A DNA stretch of 64,000 bases from Cellulophaga fucicola (GCF_900119145.1 NZ_FPIY01000002.1:627579-691578); one strand, 5' to 3'; positions 44,777 to 53,850 are shown, counted from the first letter of the stretch. Notes: generated from the sequence alone by a model not told the origin. Made by a program: numbers and translations.

Positions 44777-45381
44777 TGAAAGGACTTTCAAAACTAGCAT
44801 CTTCTATTTTTCACCCTTTATTTACACCTGTAATTGGCACTTTGTGCTACTTTAAAATTACACCCCAATATTACACAGCAAATTTATTTATGGGCAACAT
44901 ATTACCCATACTTATATTAACAGTTATTGTTCCTTTAGTATGCTATATTATATTAAGAAGTGTAGGTGCAATATCTTCTTTTTCTGCCCCTTCATTAGAA
45001 GAACGAAAATATCCGCTATACATAAGCCTTGGCCTCTTATTACTTATTGTATATAAAGTAATACCCAACAACTACTCAAAAGAACTTTTCTTTTTCTTTT
45101 TAGGGTTAGTTGCCGCAACATTCAGCACCTTATTGCTGCTTTTTATGCGTTTTAAGAGCAGTATGCATTTAATGGGACTAGGAACATTAACTATGCTACT
45201 AATAAACCTTAGCGTCCATTTTGAAGTAAATATTATTTTTGCAATTGCTACCGCAATAATTTGCACAGGAATTGTAGCAACAAGTAGACTTTACCTTAAA
45301 GCAAATAGTAATTCAGAAATCATAGTAGGCTTTTTAATAGGCCTAGTTTCTCAATTTATTACAATAAAATATTGGTTATAA
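44776..45381 (+). CDS. Multi-spanning membrane protein coupled to rpoN
   Basis: A 201-residue protein with about six hydrophobic helices. The pattern EERKYPL, then SMHLMGLG and a late TSRLYLKANSNSEIIVGFLIGLVSQ loosely resembles the last helices of PAP2 phosphatases (SRLYLKAHT-type), but the catalytic KxxxxxxRP and SGH signature is not complete, so I do not assign phosphatase activity. It starts inside the rpoN stop codon (1-base overlap), so translational coupling is likely. Its last six bases overlap the convergent PorT-like gene. Confidence 0.7.
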   Translation: MKGLSKLASSIFHPLFTPVIGTLCYFKITPQYYTANLFMGNILPILILTVIVPLVCYIILRSVGAISSFSAPSLEERKYPLYISLGLLLLIVYKVIPNNYSKELFFFFLGLVAATFSTLLLLFMRFKSSMHLMGLGTLTMLLINLSVHFEVNIIFAIATAIICTGIVATSRLYLKANSNSEIIVGFLIGLVSQFITIKYWL

Positions 45382-46050
45382 AATATAAAAGTTAAAACCA
45401 ACTCTTATCGGTTTTAAGCTTAAGTCTTCACCGTTTACCGCAGCGCCATCTAACAAGCTATTTAGACCATAATAAACGTGTACATTCCACGTATTATAAC
45501 CCATATTAAACTGCAGACCATACCTAATCTTATCTATATCGTCATTAGAAAAAGATTCCTTTAATTCATCTGAAACAAATTTTGATCTAGCTGAAAATGC
45601 ATATCCTAATTTAACACCTCCATAAATTCTTAAAAACTTATAATCTGTTGGCGTAGATTTTCTCCAACGAAATTCAATTGGCAATTCAACTAAATGTGTC
45701 TCAATCTTACTACGTTTATAATCTGTATCATCATCAGCAAAAGAATATGCAATAACATTATTTTCTTTTGTTGCTATTAAATTAGAGTAATAGTTATTTA
45801 CAGCATACCCTAAACCTAAACCTATAGACACAGTTCGATTTTTATTAATAGGCATATCTTTTATAAATCCAAATTGCAAACCAAAAGGAAGGTTTCTCTG
45901 CGTCATATCAGACGGTTTACTACCAAAAGTATTATAGGTTAAACCCAAATAAAACTGATCTTCTAAATAAAGACTATCTACAGTACTATTCTGTGCCGAA
46001 GCACCTAAAACAAACAAGAAAAAAATTATAAGAGAGCTATTGCGTAACAT
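45376..46050 (-). CDS. PorT-like outer-membrane beta-barrel protein
   Basis: Starting at the ATG 46048-46050 the protein is 224 residues: MLRNSSLIIFFLFVLGASAQ signal peptide, then alternating strands with LGLTYNTFG, LPFGLQFGFIKDM, LVELPIEFRWR and a final strand ending GFNFYIL. The pattern matches the PorT/outer-membrane beta-barrel family, some members of which assist type IX secretion. It is 86 bases downstream of the exbD pair, but a terminator lies between (46075-46112) only 25 bases before the start, so it needs either its own promoter or read-through. The upstream Met at 46077 would overlap the terminator. Confidence 0.78.
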   Translation of the reverse strand: MLRNSSLIIFFLFVLGASAQNSTVDSLYLEDQFYLGLTYNTFGSKPSDMTQRNLPFGLQFGFIKDMPINKNRTVSIGLGLGYAVNNYYSNLIATKENNVIAYSFADDDTDYKRSKIETHLVELPIEFRWRKSTPTDYKFLRIYGGVKLGYAFSARSKFVSDELKESFSNDDIDKIRYGLQFNMGYNTWNVHVYYGLNSLLDGAAVNGEDLSLKPIRVGFNFYIL

Positions 46051-46074
46051 AAATAAACATTTAAAATGTTGGTA

Positions 46075-46112
46075 CAAAAAAACGCTCCAAATAGTGTTAC
46101 CTATCTGAAGCG
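46075..46112 (-). terminator. Terminator of the exb operon
   Basis: On the minus strand a 12-bp stem with two G-T pairs (CGCTTCAGATAG and CTATTTGGAGCG, loop of six) is followed by seven or so T. It lies between exbD and the PorT-like gene. Confidence 0.82.
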
Positions 46113-46136
46113 CTTATAATAGTTTAACTATCTAAA

Positions 46137-46619
46137 TTATTGTAAGTTTTTAAAGGCATCACCATCATATGTAGTGTAATTTACCTTTAAAGCATTTACT
46201 TTTCTTAACTCCTCTTTAATATCCATAATAATACCCATATTGGCATTCTTATCAACTTTTAAAGATGTAGTTATTGCATTTTGAACCTCTTGTGGTTTTT
46301 TAGCAATTTCTTCTAAAACGTAATCTCCTACCTCAGAAACATTAGCAAACTTATCGTTTAATTGTATCTTAGGCTCCTTACCAAATGCACTTTGGTATTT
46401 AGCTGTAGGTTCACCAACATAAATATAAACTACTCTATCTTTCTTTTCTAGTTTCTTAATTTCAGAAGCGTTAGGTAAATCATTTTCTACCAATGGCTCG
46501 CTATCTTTCATTACAGTAACCGTCATAAAGAAAAACAAAAGCATAAATACAATATCCGGAAGAGAAGCCGTAGAAACTGGAGGTAATTCTCCGTCTTTTT
46601 TCTTTTTAAATTTTGACAT
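46137..46619 (-). CDS. ExbD/TolR-type biopolymer transport protein (second copy)
   Basis: A 160-residue protein with one N-terminal helix containing LPDIVFMLLFFFMTVT; Asp22 is the conserved proton-pathway residue. The periplasmic part follows. ExbD-family subunits transduce proton motive force, with ExbB, to TonB or Tol partners. It follows the longer ExbD (46641-47267) by 21 bases. Two dissimilar ExbD genes after one ExbB are common in Bacteroidota. Confident at family level; the energised partner is not encoded here. Confidence 0.93.
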   Translation of the reverse strand: MSKFKKKKDGELPPVSTASLPDIVFMLLFFFMTVTVMKDSEPLVENDLPNASEIKKLEKKDRVVYIYVGEPTAKYQSAFGKEPKIQLNDKFANVSEVGDYVLEEIAKKPQEVQNAITTSLKVDKNANMGIIMDIKEELRKVNALKVNYTTYDGDAFKNLQ

Positions 46620-46640
46620 ATTCCTTTGTATTAAATGTTA

Positions 46641-47267
46641 TTAATTTGTGCTAGTTTCAGCTTCAGATAATTTCTGAGGATAAAGATCTTGAATTTTCTT
46701 AATTCTAACTTTCAATTTTTCCTTAGTTTCATCTGGAGTTTCTTGGTCTGCATATGCCGCTTCCATTTCTGTAAAAGACATATTATAACCTAACTTCTTA
46801 GCCGATCTATTACGCAATTCATTATACGCTGCAACTAACTCATTCTGTACTGTTATGTATACAGAATATTTAGTTTCACGATCATTCTTTAACGAAATAA
46901 CTGCTTTAATTGGATTATCAGAAGACTCTGGACTTCTTTCTCCTTCACAGTAGTCACAATAATTAGGATCTCCCTTTATTGCTCCACCGTTATCTAAAAA
47001 AGCAACTGCTTTATCTTTTAGTTTCTTAATATCTAAAAGTTCTTCCTCTACAAGCAACTGACCATCTTTACCAATTTGAACAGTAAAAATATTTTTTTGC
47101 TTAAGAACTATTTGTTCGTCAGTAGGCGGCTCTTTAGGAGGCAACATACGATCTAATCCTGCATCTGTTTCTATAGTAGTAGTTACTAAGAAAAAGATAA
47201 GCAGTAAGAAAGCAATATCTGCCATAGAACCGGCACTTACTTCTGGTGCTCCACCTCTTCTTGCCAT
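46641..47267 (-). CDS. ExbD/TolR-type biopolymer transport protein (first copy, longer)
   Basis: A 208-residue ExbD-family protein with one helix MADIAFLLLIFFLVTT; Asp17 is the conserved proton-path residue. After the periplasmic start the protein holds an insertion near residues 98-119 with GDPNYCDYCEGE, a Cys-x-x-Cys pair at 104 and 107 that is absent from the sister copy. This might bind metal or form a disulfide in the periplasm. It continues to a helical, charged C-terminus. It lies 12 bases after the small membrane gene at 47280 and 21 bases before the second ExbD. Confidence 0.92.
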   Translation of the reverse strand: MARRGGAPEVSAGSMADIAFLLLIFFLVTTTIETDAGLDRMLPPKEPPTDEQIVLKQKNIFTVQIGKDGQLLVEEELLDIKKLKDKAVAFLDNGGAIKGDPNYCDYCEGERSPESSDNPIKAVISLKNDRETKYSVYITVQNELVAAYNELRNRSAKKLGYNMSFTEMEAAYADQETPDETKEKLKVRIKKIQDLYPQKLSEAETSTN

Positions 47268-47279
47268 AATTATTATTTT

Positions 47280-47729
47280 TTATTTACCGATTAGTTTTTT
47301 TACACTTGGTACAATCATTAGAACAACAGCAACTATTGCTAATATTAAGAACGTGTAAATACCCGTTCCGATATTTTTAACTGTACTAGTTGTAGCATTC
47401 ATATCTGTTAAAAACTGAGGATCTAAATCTTCTCCGTTTGATAAAAAGTACGAAATAATTACTACAAGTGCAAAACCAACTAAAGCAAATAAGGCTTTTT
47501 TAAGGTTCTCTGGAGTTGAAAACAAGTTTTTAAGTGTATAAACTAAGGCTACCACTACTGCTATACCTAATAAGATATATGTAATAATAAACATAAAGTT
47601 CATTGCACTACTGTTCGCCGCCTCTGCTGCTACCTCAGGAATAGTAAAATCCCCTGATGGTAAAAAATACCATAGCACAGCCGATATAAGGCCTATTACG
47701 ATTAAGGCTATTTTAATTATTTTTTGCAT
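47280..47729 (-). CDS. Small four-helix membrane protein in the exb operon
   Basis: A 149-residue protein with four hydrophobic segments (about 4-24, 44-66, 83-99 and 123-143), separated by short polar loops. No recognised domain, catalytic residue or cofactor motif. It sits between exbB (24-base gap) and the first exbD (12-base gap), so it is almost certainly co-transcribed and may be a structural partner of the proton channel. The gene order appears deliberate but I have no function to offer. Confidence 0.8.
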   Translation of the reverse strand: MQKIIKIALIVIGLISAVLWYFLPSGDFTIPEVAAEAANSSAMNFMFIITYILLGIAVVVALVYTLKNLFSTPENLKKALFALVGFALVVIISYFLSNGEDLDPQFLTDMNATTSTVKNIGTGIYTFLILAIVAVVLMIVPSVKKLIGK

Positions 47730-47753
47730 AATGCTTTTGTATTAAGGTCCGAC

Positions 47754-48491
47754 TTATTTTTTGTGATCTACCAACATATCAATCAAAGAGATTGAAGAAT
47801 CTTCCATATCATTTACAATACTATCAATTTTAGCAATGATGTAATTATAAAAAATCTGAAGAATAATAGCTGTCACAAGACCAAATACAGTTGTTAATAA
47901 TGCAACCTGAATATCACCTGCAATTAAAGATGCACTTAAGTTACCTACTGCTGCAATCTTCTGGAAGGCCTGGATCATACCAATTACCGTACCCATGAAA
48001 CCAAGCATTGGCGCAATAGCAATAAATAAAGATAACCAAGAAACATTCTTCTCTAATTGACCCATTTGCACACCACCGTAAGCTACAACTGCTTTTTCTG
48101 CAGACTCTATGCTTTCACCAGCTCTATCTAATCCTTGGTAGAAAATAGACGCTACAGGTCCTTTTGTATTTCTACACACTTCTTTAGCTGCTTCTACACC
48201 ACCAGATGCTAAAGCGTCTTCAACTTTTTGCTTTAATTTAGCAGTGTTTGTACTTGCCATGTTTAAATAAATAATTCTTTCTATTGCCACTGCAAGACCA
48301 AGAATTAAACATAAAAGTACAATACCCATAAATGCAGGTCCACCAGTAATAAATTGTTCTTTTAAAACTTGAACAAATCCTCTTGGAGCGTCTTTTTCCG
48401 CTGCTTCTTGTAATAAAGTAGCTGCATTTACTGTATTTGTACTAAAAACAAACAACCCAGCTACAGCTAGGATAGATGATAATCTTTTCAT
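47754..48491 (-). CDS. exbB: MotA/TolQ/ExbB proton-channel family protein
   Basis: A 245-residue proton-channel subunit. It begins with a signal-like hydrophobic segment (MKRLSSILAVAGLFVFSTN), a short periplasmic stretch, then three helices near 58-80, 150-178 and 193-220, with the family signature LSLFIAIAPMLGFMGTVIGMI. Together with the two ExbD proteins it forms a motor complex powered by proton motive force, usually energising TonB-dependent uptake. First gene of the operon; tRNA-Ser lies 80 bases upstream. Confidence 0.93.
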   Translation of the reverse strand: MKRLSSILAVAGLFVFSTNTVNAATLLQEAAEKDAPRGFVQVLKEQFITGGPAFMGIVLLCLILGLAVAIERIIYLNMASTNTAKLKQKVEDALASGGVEAAKEVCRNTKGPVASIFYQGLDRAGESIESAEKAVVAYGGVQMGQLEKNVSWLSLFIAIAPMLGFMGTVIGMIQAFQKIAAVGNLSASLIAGDIQVALLTTVFGLVTAIILQIFYNYIIAKIDSIVNDMEDSSISLIDMLVDHKK

Positions 48492-48571
48492 TTTCGAAAC
48501 TTAATTTAGTTAGTTAATAGGGTTAAAGATAAAAAAAAAATGTTATAATAAAATTAAAATAAACTTATCTG

Positions 48572-48659
48572 CAGAGAGGAAGGGATTCGAACCCTCGATA
48601 CACTTGTGATGTATACACACTTTCCAGGCGTGCGCCTTCGACCACTCGGCCACCTCTCT
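48572..48659 (-). tRNA. tRNA-Ser (anticodon GGA)
   Basis: On the minus strand the 7-bp acceptor stem AGAGAGG/CCTCTCT, a D-arm, an anticodon loop CTGGAAA, a long variable arm of serine type and a T-arm (GAGGG-TTCGAAT-CCCTT) form a complete class II tRNA of 88 bases with discriminator G. The 3' CCA is not encoded. Confidence 0.96.
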
Positions 48660-48726
48660 ATTCATAAGTTTAACGGGGTCCAAATAACAAAAAAAATATT
48701 AGTTTAAGAAATTATATATGTTATTT

Positions 48727-49767
48727 TTATTGCAATTCTCCTCGCAAAGGTGTTTCAAAAAGTGTTTTAAATAGTTTTGGTGAGACACCAGTACCTAACA
48801 AATACATTAACTTAGTTACAGCTGCCTCTGTTGTAATATCCTTACCATTAATAATTTGCAAGCTCTGCAACTCCTCACTAGTTTCATACTGCCCCAGTAA
48901 AACACTACCTCCAGAACACTGTGTAACATTAACAATATGCAATCCTCTTTTTATTGCATTTTTTATATCATTTAGCAACCATTTATCTGTAGGTGCATTA
49001 CCAGCACCATATGTTTCTAATATTACACCTTTTAAATCAGGAATATTTAACACACTTTTTAGTACATTCTTATTTAATCCTGGGAATAATTTGAGAATAA
49101 CAACGTTATCATCCAGTTTTTTATGCACTTTTAATGGCTTCTGATGCTTCTTTTTTCTTAAATATTCGGTATTTACTTTTAAATGCACACCAGACTCTGC
49201 TAATTCAGGATAATTTAATGAAGCAAAAGCTTCAAAATGTTCCGCATTTATTTTTGTAGTACGGTTACCTCTATATAATTTATATTCAAAATACAAACAC
49301 ACTTCTTGTATTACAGCTCTATCACCTTCTCTTAAAGCCGCTATTTGAATAGAAGTAATTAAGTTTTCTTTTGCATCTGTACGCAAATCGCCTATTGGCA
49401 ATTGAGACCCCGTTAAAATTACTGGCTTGCTCAAATGCTCTAACATATAACTTAAAGCAGAAGCAGTGTAACTCATAGTATCGCTACCGTGTAGAATTAC
49501 AAAACCATCAAAAGCATCATAATTCTCCTCTATTAGAGTAGCAATAGACACCCAATGAGACGGATTCATATTAGATGAATCTATAGGCTCATCAAAAGAA
49601 ACACTATCCACAGAACAATCTAACTGTTTTAATTCTGGTATACTTTTCATTAGATTATTAAAATTAAAAGCCTTTAAAGCTCCCGTTTTATAATCTTTTA
49701 CCATACCAATTGTTCCTCCGGTATAGACAAGTAATATTTTTGTCTTATGTGCCATACTAATTTTCAT
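48727..49767 (-). CDS. ansA: Type I L-asparaginase
   Basis: Cytoplasmic enzyme hydrolysing asparagine to aspartate and ammonia. The 346-residue protein has the first catalytic threonine in LLVYTGGTIGM, the second in FVILHGSDTMSYTASALSYML, and the later GAGNAPTD stretch, so the threonine pair and following Asp and Lys look intact. No signal peptide is present. It starts 2 bases after the tatD stop; the first Met at 49767 and a second at 49755 (MAHKTKILL) are both reasonable starts, the latter closer to family starts. Operon with tatD. Confidence 0.94.
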   Translation of the reverse strand: MKISMAHKTKILLVYTGGTIGMVKDYKTGALKAFNFNNLMKSIPELKQLDCSVDSVSFDEPIDSSNMNPSHWVSIATLIEENYDAFDGFVILHGSDTMSYTASALSYMLEHLSKPVILTGSQLPIGDLRTDAKENLITSIQIAALREGDRAVIQEVCLYFEYKLYRGNRTTKINAEHFEAFASLNYPELAESGVHLKVNTEYLRKKKHQKPLKVHKKLDDNVVILKLFPGLNKNVLKSVLNIPDLKGVILETYGAGNAPTDKWLLNDIKNAIKRGLHIVNVTQCSGGSVLLGQYETSEELQSLQIINGKDITTEAAVTKLMYLLGTGVSPKLFKTLFETPLRGELQ

Positions 49768-49769
49768 TT

Positions 49770-50537
49770 TTACACTCCAAACACCGACTCAGAGTTCCTT
49801 GTTGTTATTTCTGCGATCTCTGCTATATCCTTATTATATATTTCGGCAAGTTTTTGCGCTACATTAACAATGTAGGCACTTTCATTTCTTTTACCTCTAA
49901 ATGGTGTTGGCGCCAAATAAGGAGCATCTGTTTCTAAAACAATGTTTTCAATATCAATTTCGCTTAAAAATTTATCAATTTTACCATTCTTAAAAGTCAC
50001 TACACCACCTATACCCAACTTCATATTGTAAGAAATAGCCAATTTTGCTTGTTCCAATGTGCCAGTAAAACAATGAAAAATACCGCGCAGATCATCACCT
50101 TTTTGTTCTTCTAAAATTTCAAAAACCTCGTCAAAGGCACCTCTACAGTGAATTACAATAGGTAATTTATATTTTTTAGCTAGCTGTATTTGATGTTTAA
50201 AAGCATGTTGTTGCTCTTTTAGAAATGTCTTATCCCAATACAAATCTATTCCAATTTCACCAACTGCATAAAATTTGCGTTGCGCTAACATTTCTTCAAT
50301 ATGCACCAATTCTACATGGTAATCCTCTTTTACATGCGTTGGATGAAGCCCCATCATTAAAAAAACATTATCTGGATAAGCCTCCTCCAAAGTCAACATA
50401 GAACTTGTGTAGGTCGAATCTATTGCAGGAATAAAAAAACGTTTTACCCCACTTTCCATTGCTTTTTGTATAGCCTCATCTCTATCTTGATCAAAAGCTT
50501 CACTATATAAATGTGTATGTGTATCTGTTAAAATCAT
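49770..50537 (-). CDS. tatD: TatD-family metal-dependent hydrolase
   Basis: A 255-residue TIM-barrel metallohydrolase of the TatD/YcfH group, linked to DNA repair (3'-5' exonuclease) in some bacteria. Visible metal-binding and family motifs are ILTDTHTHLY, IPAID, GLHPTHVKE, VGEIGIDLYWD, PIVIHCRGAFDE, GIFHCFTG and VLETDAPYL. The gene leads directly into ansA with a 2-base gap, so the two form an operon. Confidence 0.94.
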   Translation of the reverse strand: MILTDTHTHLYSEAFDQDRDEAIQKAMESGVKRFFIPAIDSTYTSSMLTLEEAYPDNVFLMMGLHPTHVKEDYHVELVHIEEMLAQRKFYAVGEIGIDLYWDKTFLKEQQHAFKHQIQLAKKYKLPIVIHCRGAFDEVFEILEEQKGDDLRGIFHCFTGTLEQAKLAISYNMKLGIGGVVTFKNGKIDKFLSEIDIENIVLETDAPYLAPTPFRGKRNESAYIVNVAQKLAEIYNKDIAEIAEITTRNSESVFGV

Positions 50538-50621
50538 ACCGCAAAAATAGAATTATCTTATAGATTTTATTGTTTTTAAAACGATATAGTTTCATTTTCC
50601 TTTATCTCTTAAAGATTGATA

Positions 50622-50629
50622 TATATTTG
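50622..50629 (+). promoter_or_regulatory. Candidate -7 element for the retropepsin-like gene
   Basis: TATATTTG matches TAnnTTTG 16 bases before the chosen ATG at 50646. A -33 match is not obvious. Confidence 0.4.
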
Positions 50630-50645
50630 TACAAAAACTGAATAC

Positions 50646-51086
50646 ATGTCTAGCTTAAAAAAATTTCTACTTAAAAAAGGGTACACCAAAATTAAATTAA
50701 CCCTTACTCCTACTAATCATTTTGAAATAAAAGCAAAAATTAATGATATTTCAGGTAGGTTTATTCTAGACACGGGAGCATCTAACACTTGCATAGGCAT
50801 AGATAAAATTGAAAACTTTAAGCTAATTCCTGAAGATTCAGAAATAAAAGCTGCTGGTGCAGGCGCCACAGAAATGGACACCCAAATCTCTACTAAAAAC
50901 ACCATAAAAATTGGAGCCTGGAAATATCAGAAATTAAAAATTGTTTTATTTGATCTTATGCACGTTAACCAAGCTCTAATAAACCACAATGCACTACCCG
51001 TAGATGGTATTATTGGAGCTGACATATTAAAAAAGACAAAGGCTATTATAGATTACAATAAGAAATGTGTCTATTTTAAATTATAA
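50646..51086 (+). CDS. Retropepsin-like aspartic protease family protein
   Basis: The longer frame begins at 50616, but the ATG at 50646 follows a promoter-like element and gives 146 residues beginning MSSLKKFLL. The catalytic signature ILDTGAS (Asp42) and the distal GIIGADIL flap-type segment identify the single-domain retroviral-type (clan AA) aspartyl protease fold, which acts as a dimer. No signal peptide or membrane helix is seen, so it is probably cytoplasmic. Neither substrate nor partner is apparent; it is not near a mobile element. Tandem short gene between tatD and the peroxidase. Confidence 0.82.
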   Translation: MSSLKKFLLKKGYTKIKLTLTPTNHFEIKAKINDISGRFILDTGASNTCIGIDKIENFKLIPEDSEIKAAGAGATEMDTQISTKNTIKIGAWKYQKLKIVLFDLMHVNQALINHNALPVDGIIGADILKKTKAIIDYNKKCVYFKL

Positions 51087-51177
51087 GATAGTCTCATCCA
51101 TTTTATAAGCATTGTGACGATTAATTAAAGCTGATTTTTGTTGAAATGTAGATTTTTACACGCAAAATACTACAACC

Positions 51178-52522
51178 ATGACAATTCAGAAAATAACATT
51201 ATACTGTTTAGCCTCAGTATTTATATTATTTACAACCAGCTGCTCTAATGACGATAACGATTACCAAAAGGCAGAAGAAGACATTTTACAGAAAAATATA
51301 ACTTCGCTTTACGGTTCACTAGAAGCCTTACAATTACCCCTAGAAAACGACTTAAACAACATACCAAGCGACCCCAAAAACCCTTTAACACCAGAAAAGG
51401 TAGCTTTAGGTAAATTGTTATTTCACGAAACTGGACTTGCCCTTAACCCTATTAAAGAAATAGGCACAAATACGTATTCTTGTGCCAGCTGCCATCATTC
51501 TGCAGCAGGTTTCCAGAGCGGGAACCTACAAGGCATAGGCGAGGGTGGTTTTGGATACGGAACAAAAGGAGAAACAAGACATATGTCTATAGATTACCTT
51601 GAAACCGACTTAGACGTACAACCTATAAAATCTCCAAGTATTTTAAACACCGCCTATCAAAAAGTAATGCTTTGGAATGGCCAGTTTGGGGGAACAGCAG
51701 AAAACACAGGAACAGAAAGCAATTGGACACCAAACACACCGAAAGAAAGAAACAACCTTGGGTTTGAAGGCATAGAAATACAAGCTATTGCAGGACTAGG
51801 AGTTCATCGACTTTTAATAGACATAGACTTTCTAGAAAATAACGGGTACAAAATTATGTTTGACGCAGCCTTTCCTGACACCGAAGAAAGCAACAGATAT
51901 TCTACCATTAACGCAGGCTTAGCCATTGCAGCTTACGAAAGAATTGTACTTGCAAGCAAAGCTCCTTTTCAAGAATGGTTAAGAGGAGATAAAAATGCAC
52001 TATCATCTAACGAACTAAAAGGTGCTAATTTATTTTTTGGAAAAGCAGAATGCTACCAATGCCACTCTGGGCCTGGCTTAAACAAAACTGGTTTCTACGC
52101 AATAGGAATGAAAGACCTAGACCAAAATAGCTCTCATATACTTATAGATGAAGCAACAAAAAAAAGGAAGAGGCGGGTTTACAGGAAAAACTGAAGACAA
52201 TTATAAATTTAAAATACCCACACTATACAACTTAAAAGACGCCACAAACTTTGGTCACGGAGGAAGCTTTACTAGCATAAAAAAAGTTATAGAATACAAA
52301 AACAAGGCTATTTCAGAAAACAGCGATGTACCAGAAAGCCAATTAGCAAATAGTTTTATTCCCCTACATTTAACAAATGAAGAAATAAACGACCTAACTT
52401 CTTTTGTTGAAAATGCCTTATACGACAACAACCTTAATAGATATACCCCAGAGAGCTTACCTTCTGGAAATTGTTTTCCTAATGCAGACAGTGAATCCAA
52501 AACGGATATGGACTGCAACTAA
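51178..52522 (+). pseudogene. Di-haem cytochrome c peroxidase (MauG-like), frameshifted at an A8 run
   Basis: The first frame (51178-52194) has a lipoprotein signal with Cys22 (FTTSC) and two haem motifs, CASCH (102-106) and CYQCH (292-296). It then enters frameshifted text and stops. The second frame continues from about 52166 to 52522 with GRGGFTGKTEDNYKFKIPTLYNLKD and GHGGSF, the C-terminal half of the same family. The junction is a run of eight A at 52158-52165; removing one A would join the frames into one protein of about 446 residues. This could be a sequencing artefact, a phase-variable state, a recoding site or a true loss. The intact enzyme would reduce hydrogen peroxide in the periplasm. 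Confidence 0.8.
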
Positions 52523-52553
52523 AGATAAAAACAACAAAAGGATACTAAAAAAT

Positions 52554-52585
52554 AAAAGGGCTGAAGTTTTACTTCAGCCCTTTTT
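52554..52585. terminator. Bidirectional terminator between peroxidase and odhB
   Basis: GGGCTGAAGT (52558-52567), loop TTT, ACTTCAGCCC (52571-52580), with a T-run on the plus side and an A-run on the left (T on the minus strand). It serves the peroxidase gene and the convergent odhB. Confidence 0.93.
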
Positions 52586-52605
52586 ATATTCAAATGTTAT
52601 TAAAA

Positions 52606-53823
52606 TTACATTTCTAATGCTTTATTAACATCATTATTCATTAATAACTCTTCTGGATTTTCTAATGCTTCTTTTACAGCAACTAAGAAACCTACAGATT
52701 CTTTACCATCAATAATTCTGTGATCATAAGATAAAGCAACATACATAATAGGAGCAATTACAACCTCGCCATTTTTGGCTATTGGACGCTCTACAATATT
52801 ATGCATTCCTAAAATAGCACTTTGTGGAGGATTTATAATTGGTGTAGACAACATAGAACCAAAAACACCACCATTAGTAATAGTAAATGTTCCACCTGTC
52901 ATTTCATCTACAGTAATTTCTCCTTCACGAGCTCTAATAGCTAAACGCTTTACTTCTGCTTCTACTCCTCTAAAACTTAAGTTTTCTGCATTTCTAATTA
53001 CAGGAACCATTAATCCTTTAGGTCCAGATACAGCAATACTAATATCTGCAAAATCGTAAGAAATCATCTCCTTACCATCTATCATTGCATTTACAGATGG
53101 ATACATCTCTAATGCACGAACAACAGCCTTAGTAAAGAAAGACATAAACCCTAAACCAACACCATGCTTAGCCTTAAAAGCTTCTTTGTACTGGTTACGT
53201 AATGCAAAAATAGGAGACATATCTACCTCATTAAACGTAGTAAGCATTGCAGTTTCGTTTTTAGCTGAAACCAAACGTTCTGCTACTTTACGACGTAACA
53301 TAGATAATTTAGAACGAGACTCTCCACGATTACCACCAGTAGTTGGCGTACCCATAGATGGCACTGCATTTACAGCATCATCCTTAGTAACTCTACCATC
53401 TTTACCTGTACCAGATACAGCAGATGCTTCTACTCCTTTTTCACTTAATATTTTCTTTGCAGCAGGAGACGCAGTCCCCGTTGCATATGTTTTTGCTGCT
53501 TCTGCAGGCTTAGGAGCGGCTGCTTTAGGCGCAGCTGCTTCTTTCTTCTCTTCTTTAGGAGCATCAGCAGAACCTTCAGGTTTTGCCGCAGACGTATCTA
53601 TTAAACAAACAACGGCACCTACTGCAACAGCATCACCTTCTTCTGCTTTTAATGTAATAATTCCGCTTTCCTCTGCTGGAAGCTCTAAGGTAGCCTTATC
53701 TGAATCTACCTCTGCAATAGCTTGATCTTTCTCTACATAATCTCCGTCTTGCACTAGCCATTCCGCTATTTCTACTTCGGTTATCGATTCTCCCGGTGAA
53801 GGGACTTTCATTTCTAAAATCAT
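52606..53823 (-). CDS. odhB: Dihydrolipoamide succinyltransferase (E2 of 2-oxoglutarate dehydrogenase)
   Basis: Core of the 2-oxoglutarate dehydrogenase complex. The 405 residues comprise a lipoyl domain with Lys43 in [11 protein letters not shown], an Ala/Pro/Lys linker, a peripheral-subunit-binding domain ([30 protein letters not shown]) and a catalytic domain ending with the acyltransferase motif [13 protein letters not shown], giving His368 and Asp372. Specificity for succinyl transfer is inferred from its partner gene odhA, 27 bases upstream. Confidence 0.97.
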   Translation of the reverse strand: MILEMKVPSPGESITEVEIAEWLVQDGDYVEKDQAIAEVDSDKATLELPAEESGIITLKAEEGDAVAVGAVVCLIDTSAAKPEGSADAPKEEKKEAAAPKAAAPKPAEAAKTYATGTASPAAKKILSEKGVEASAVSGTGKDGRVTKDDAVNAVPSMGTPTTGGNRGESRSKLSMLRRKVAERLVSAKNETAMLTTFNEVDMSPIFALRNQYKEAFKAKHGVGLGFMSFFTKAVVRALEMYPSVNAMIDGKEMISYDFADISIAVSGPKGLMVPVIRNAENLSFRGVEAEVKRLAIRAREGEITVDEMTGGTFTITNGGVFGSMLSTPIINPPQSAILGMHNIVERPIAKNGEVVIAPIMYVALSYDHRIIDGKESVGFLVAVKEALENPEELLMNNDVNKALEM

Positions 53824-53850
53824 CCTACTTTATTTGATGTGTTATTGTGT

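Noticed and set aside
53186-53725. 179-residue plus-strand frame opposite odhB
   Set aside because: Mirror of the Ala/Pro/Lys linker and lipoyl domain; composition is Ala/Ser-rich shadow text.
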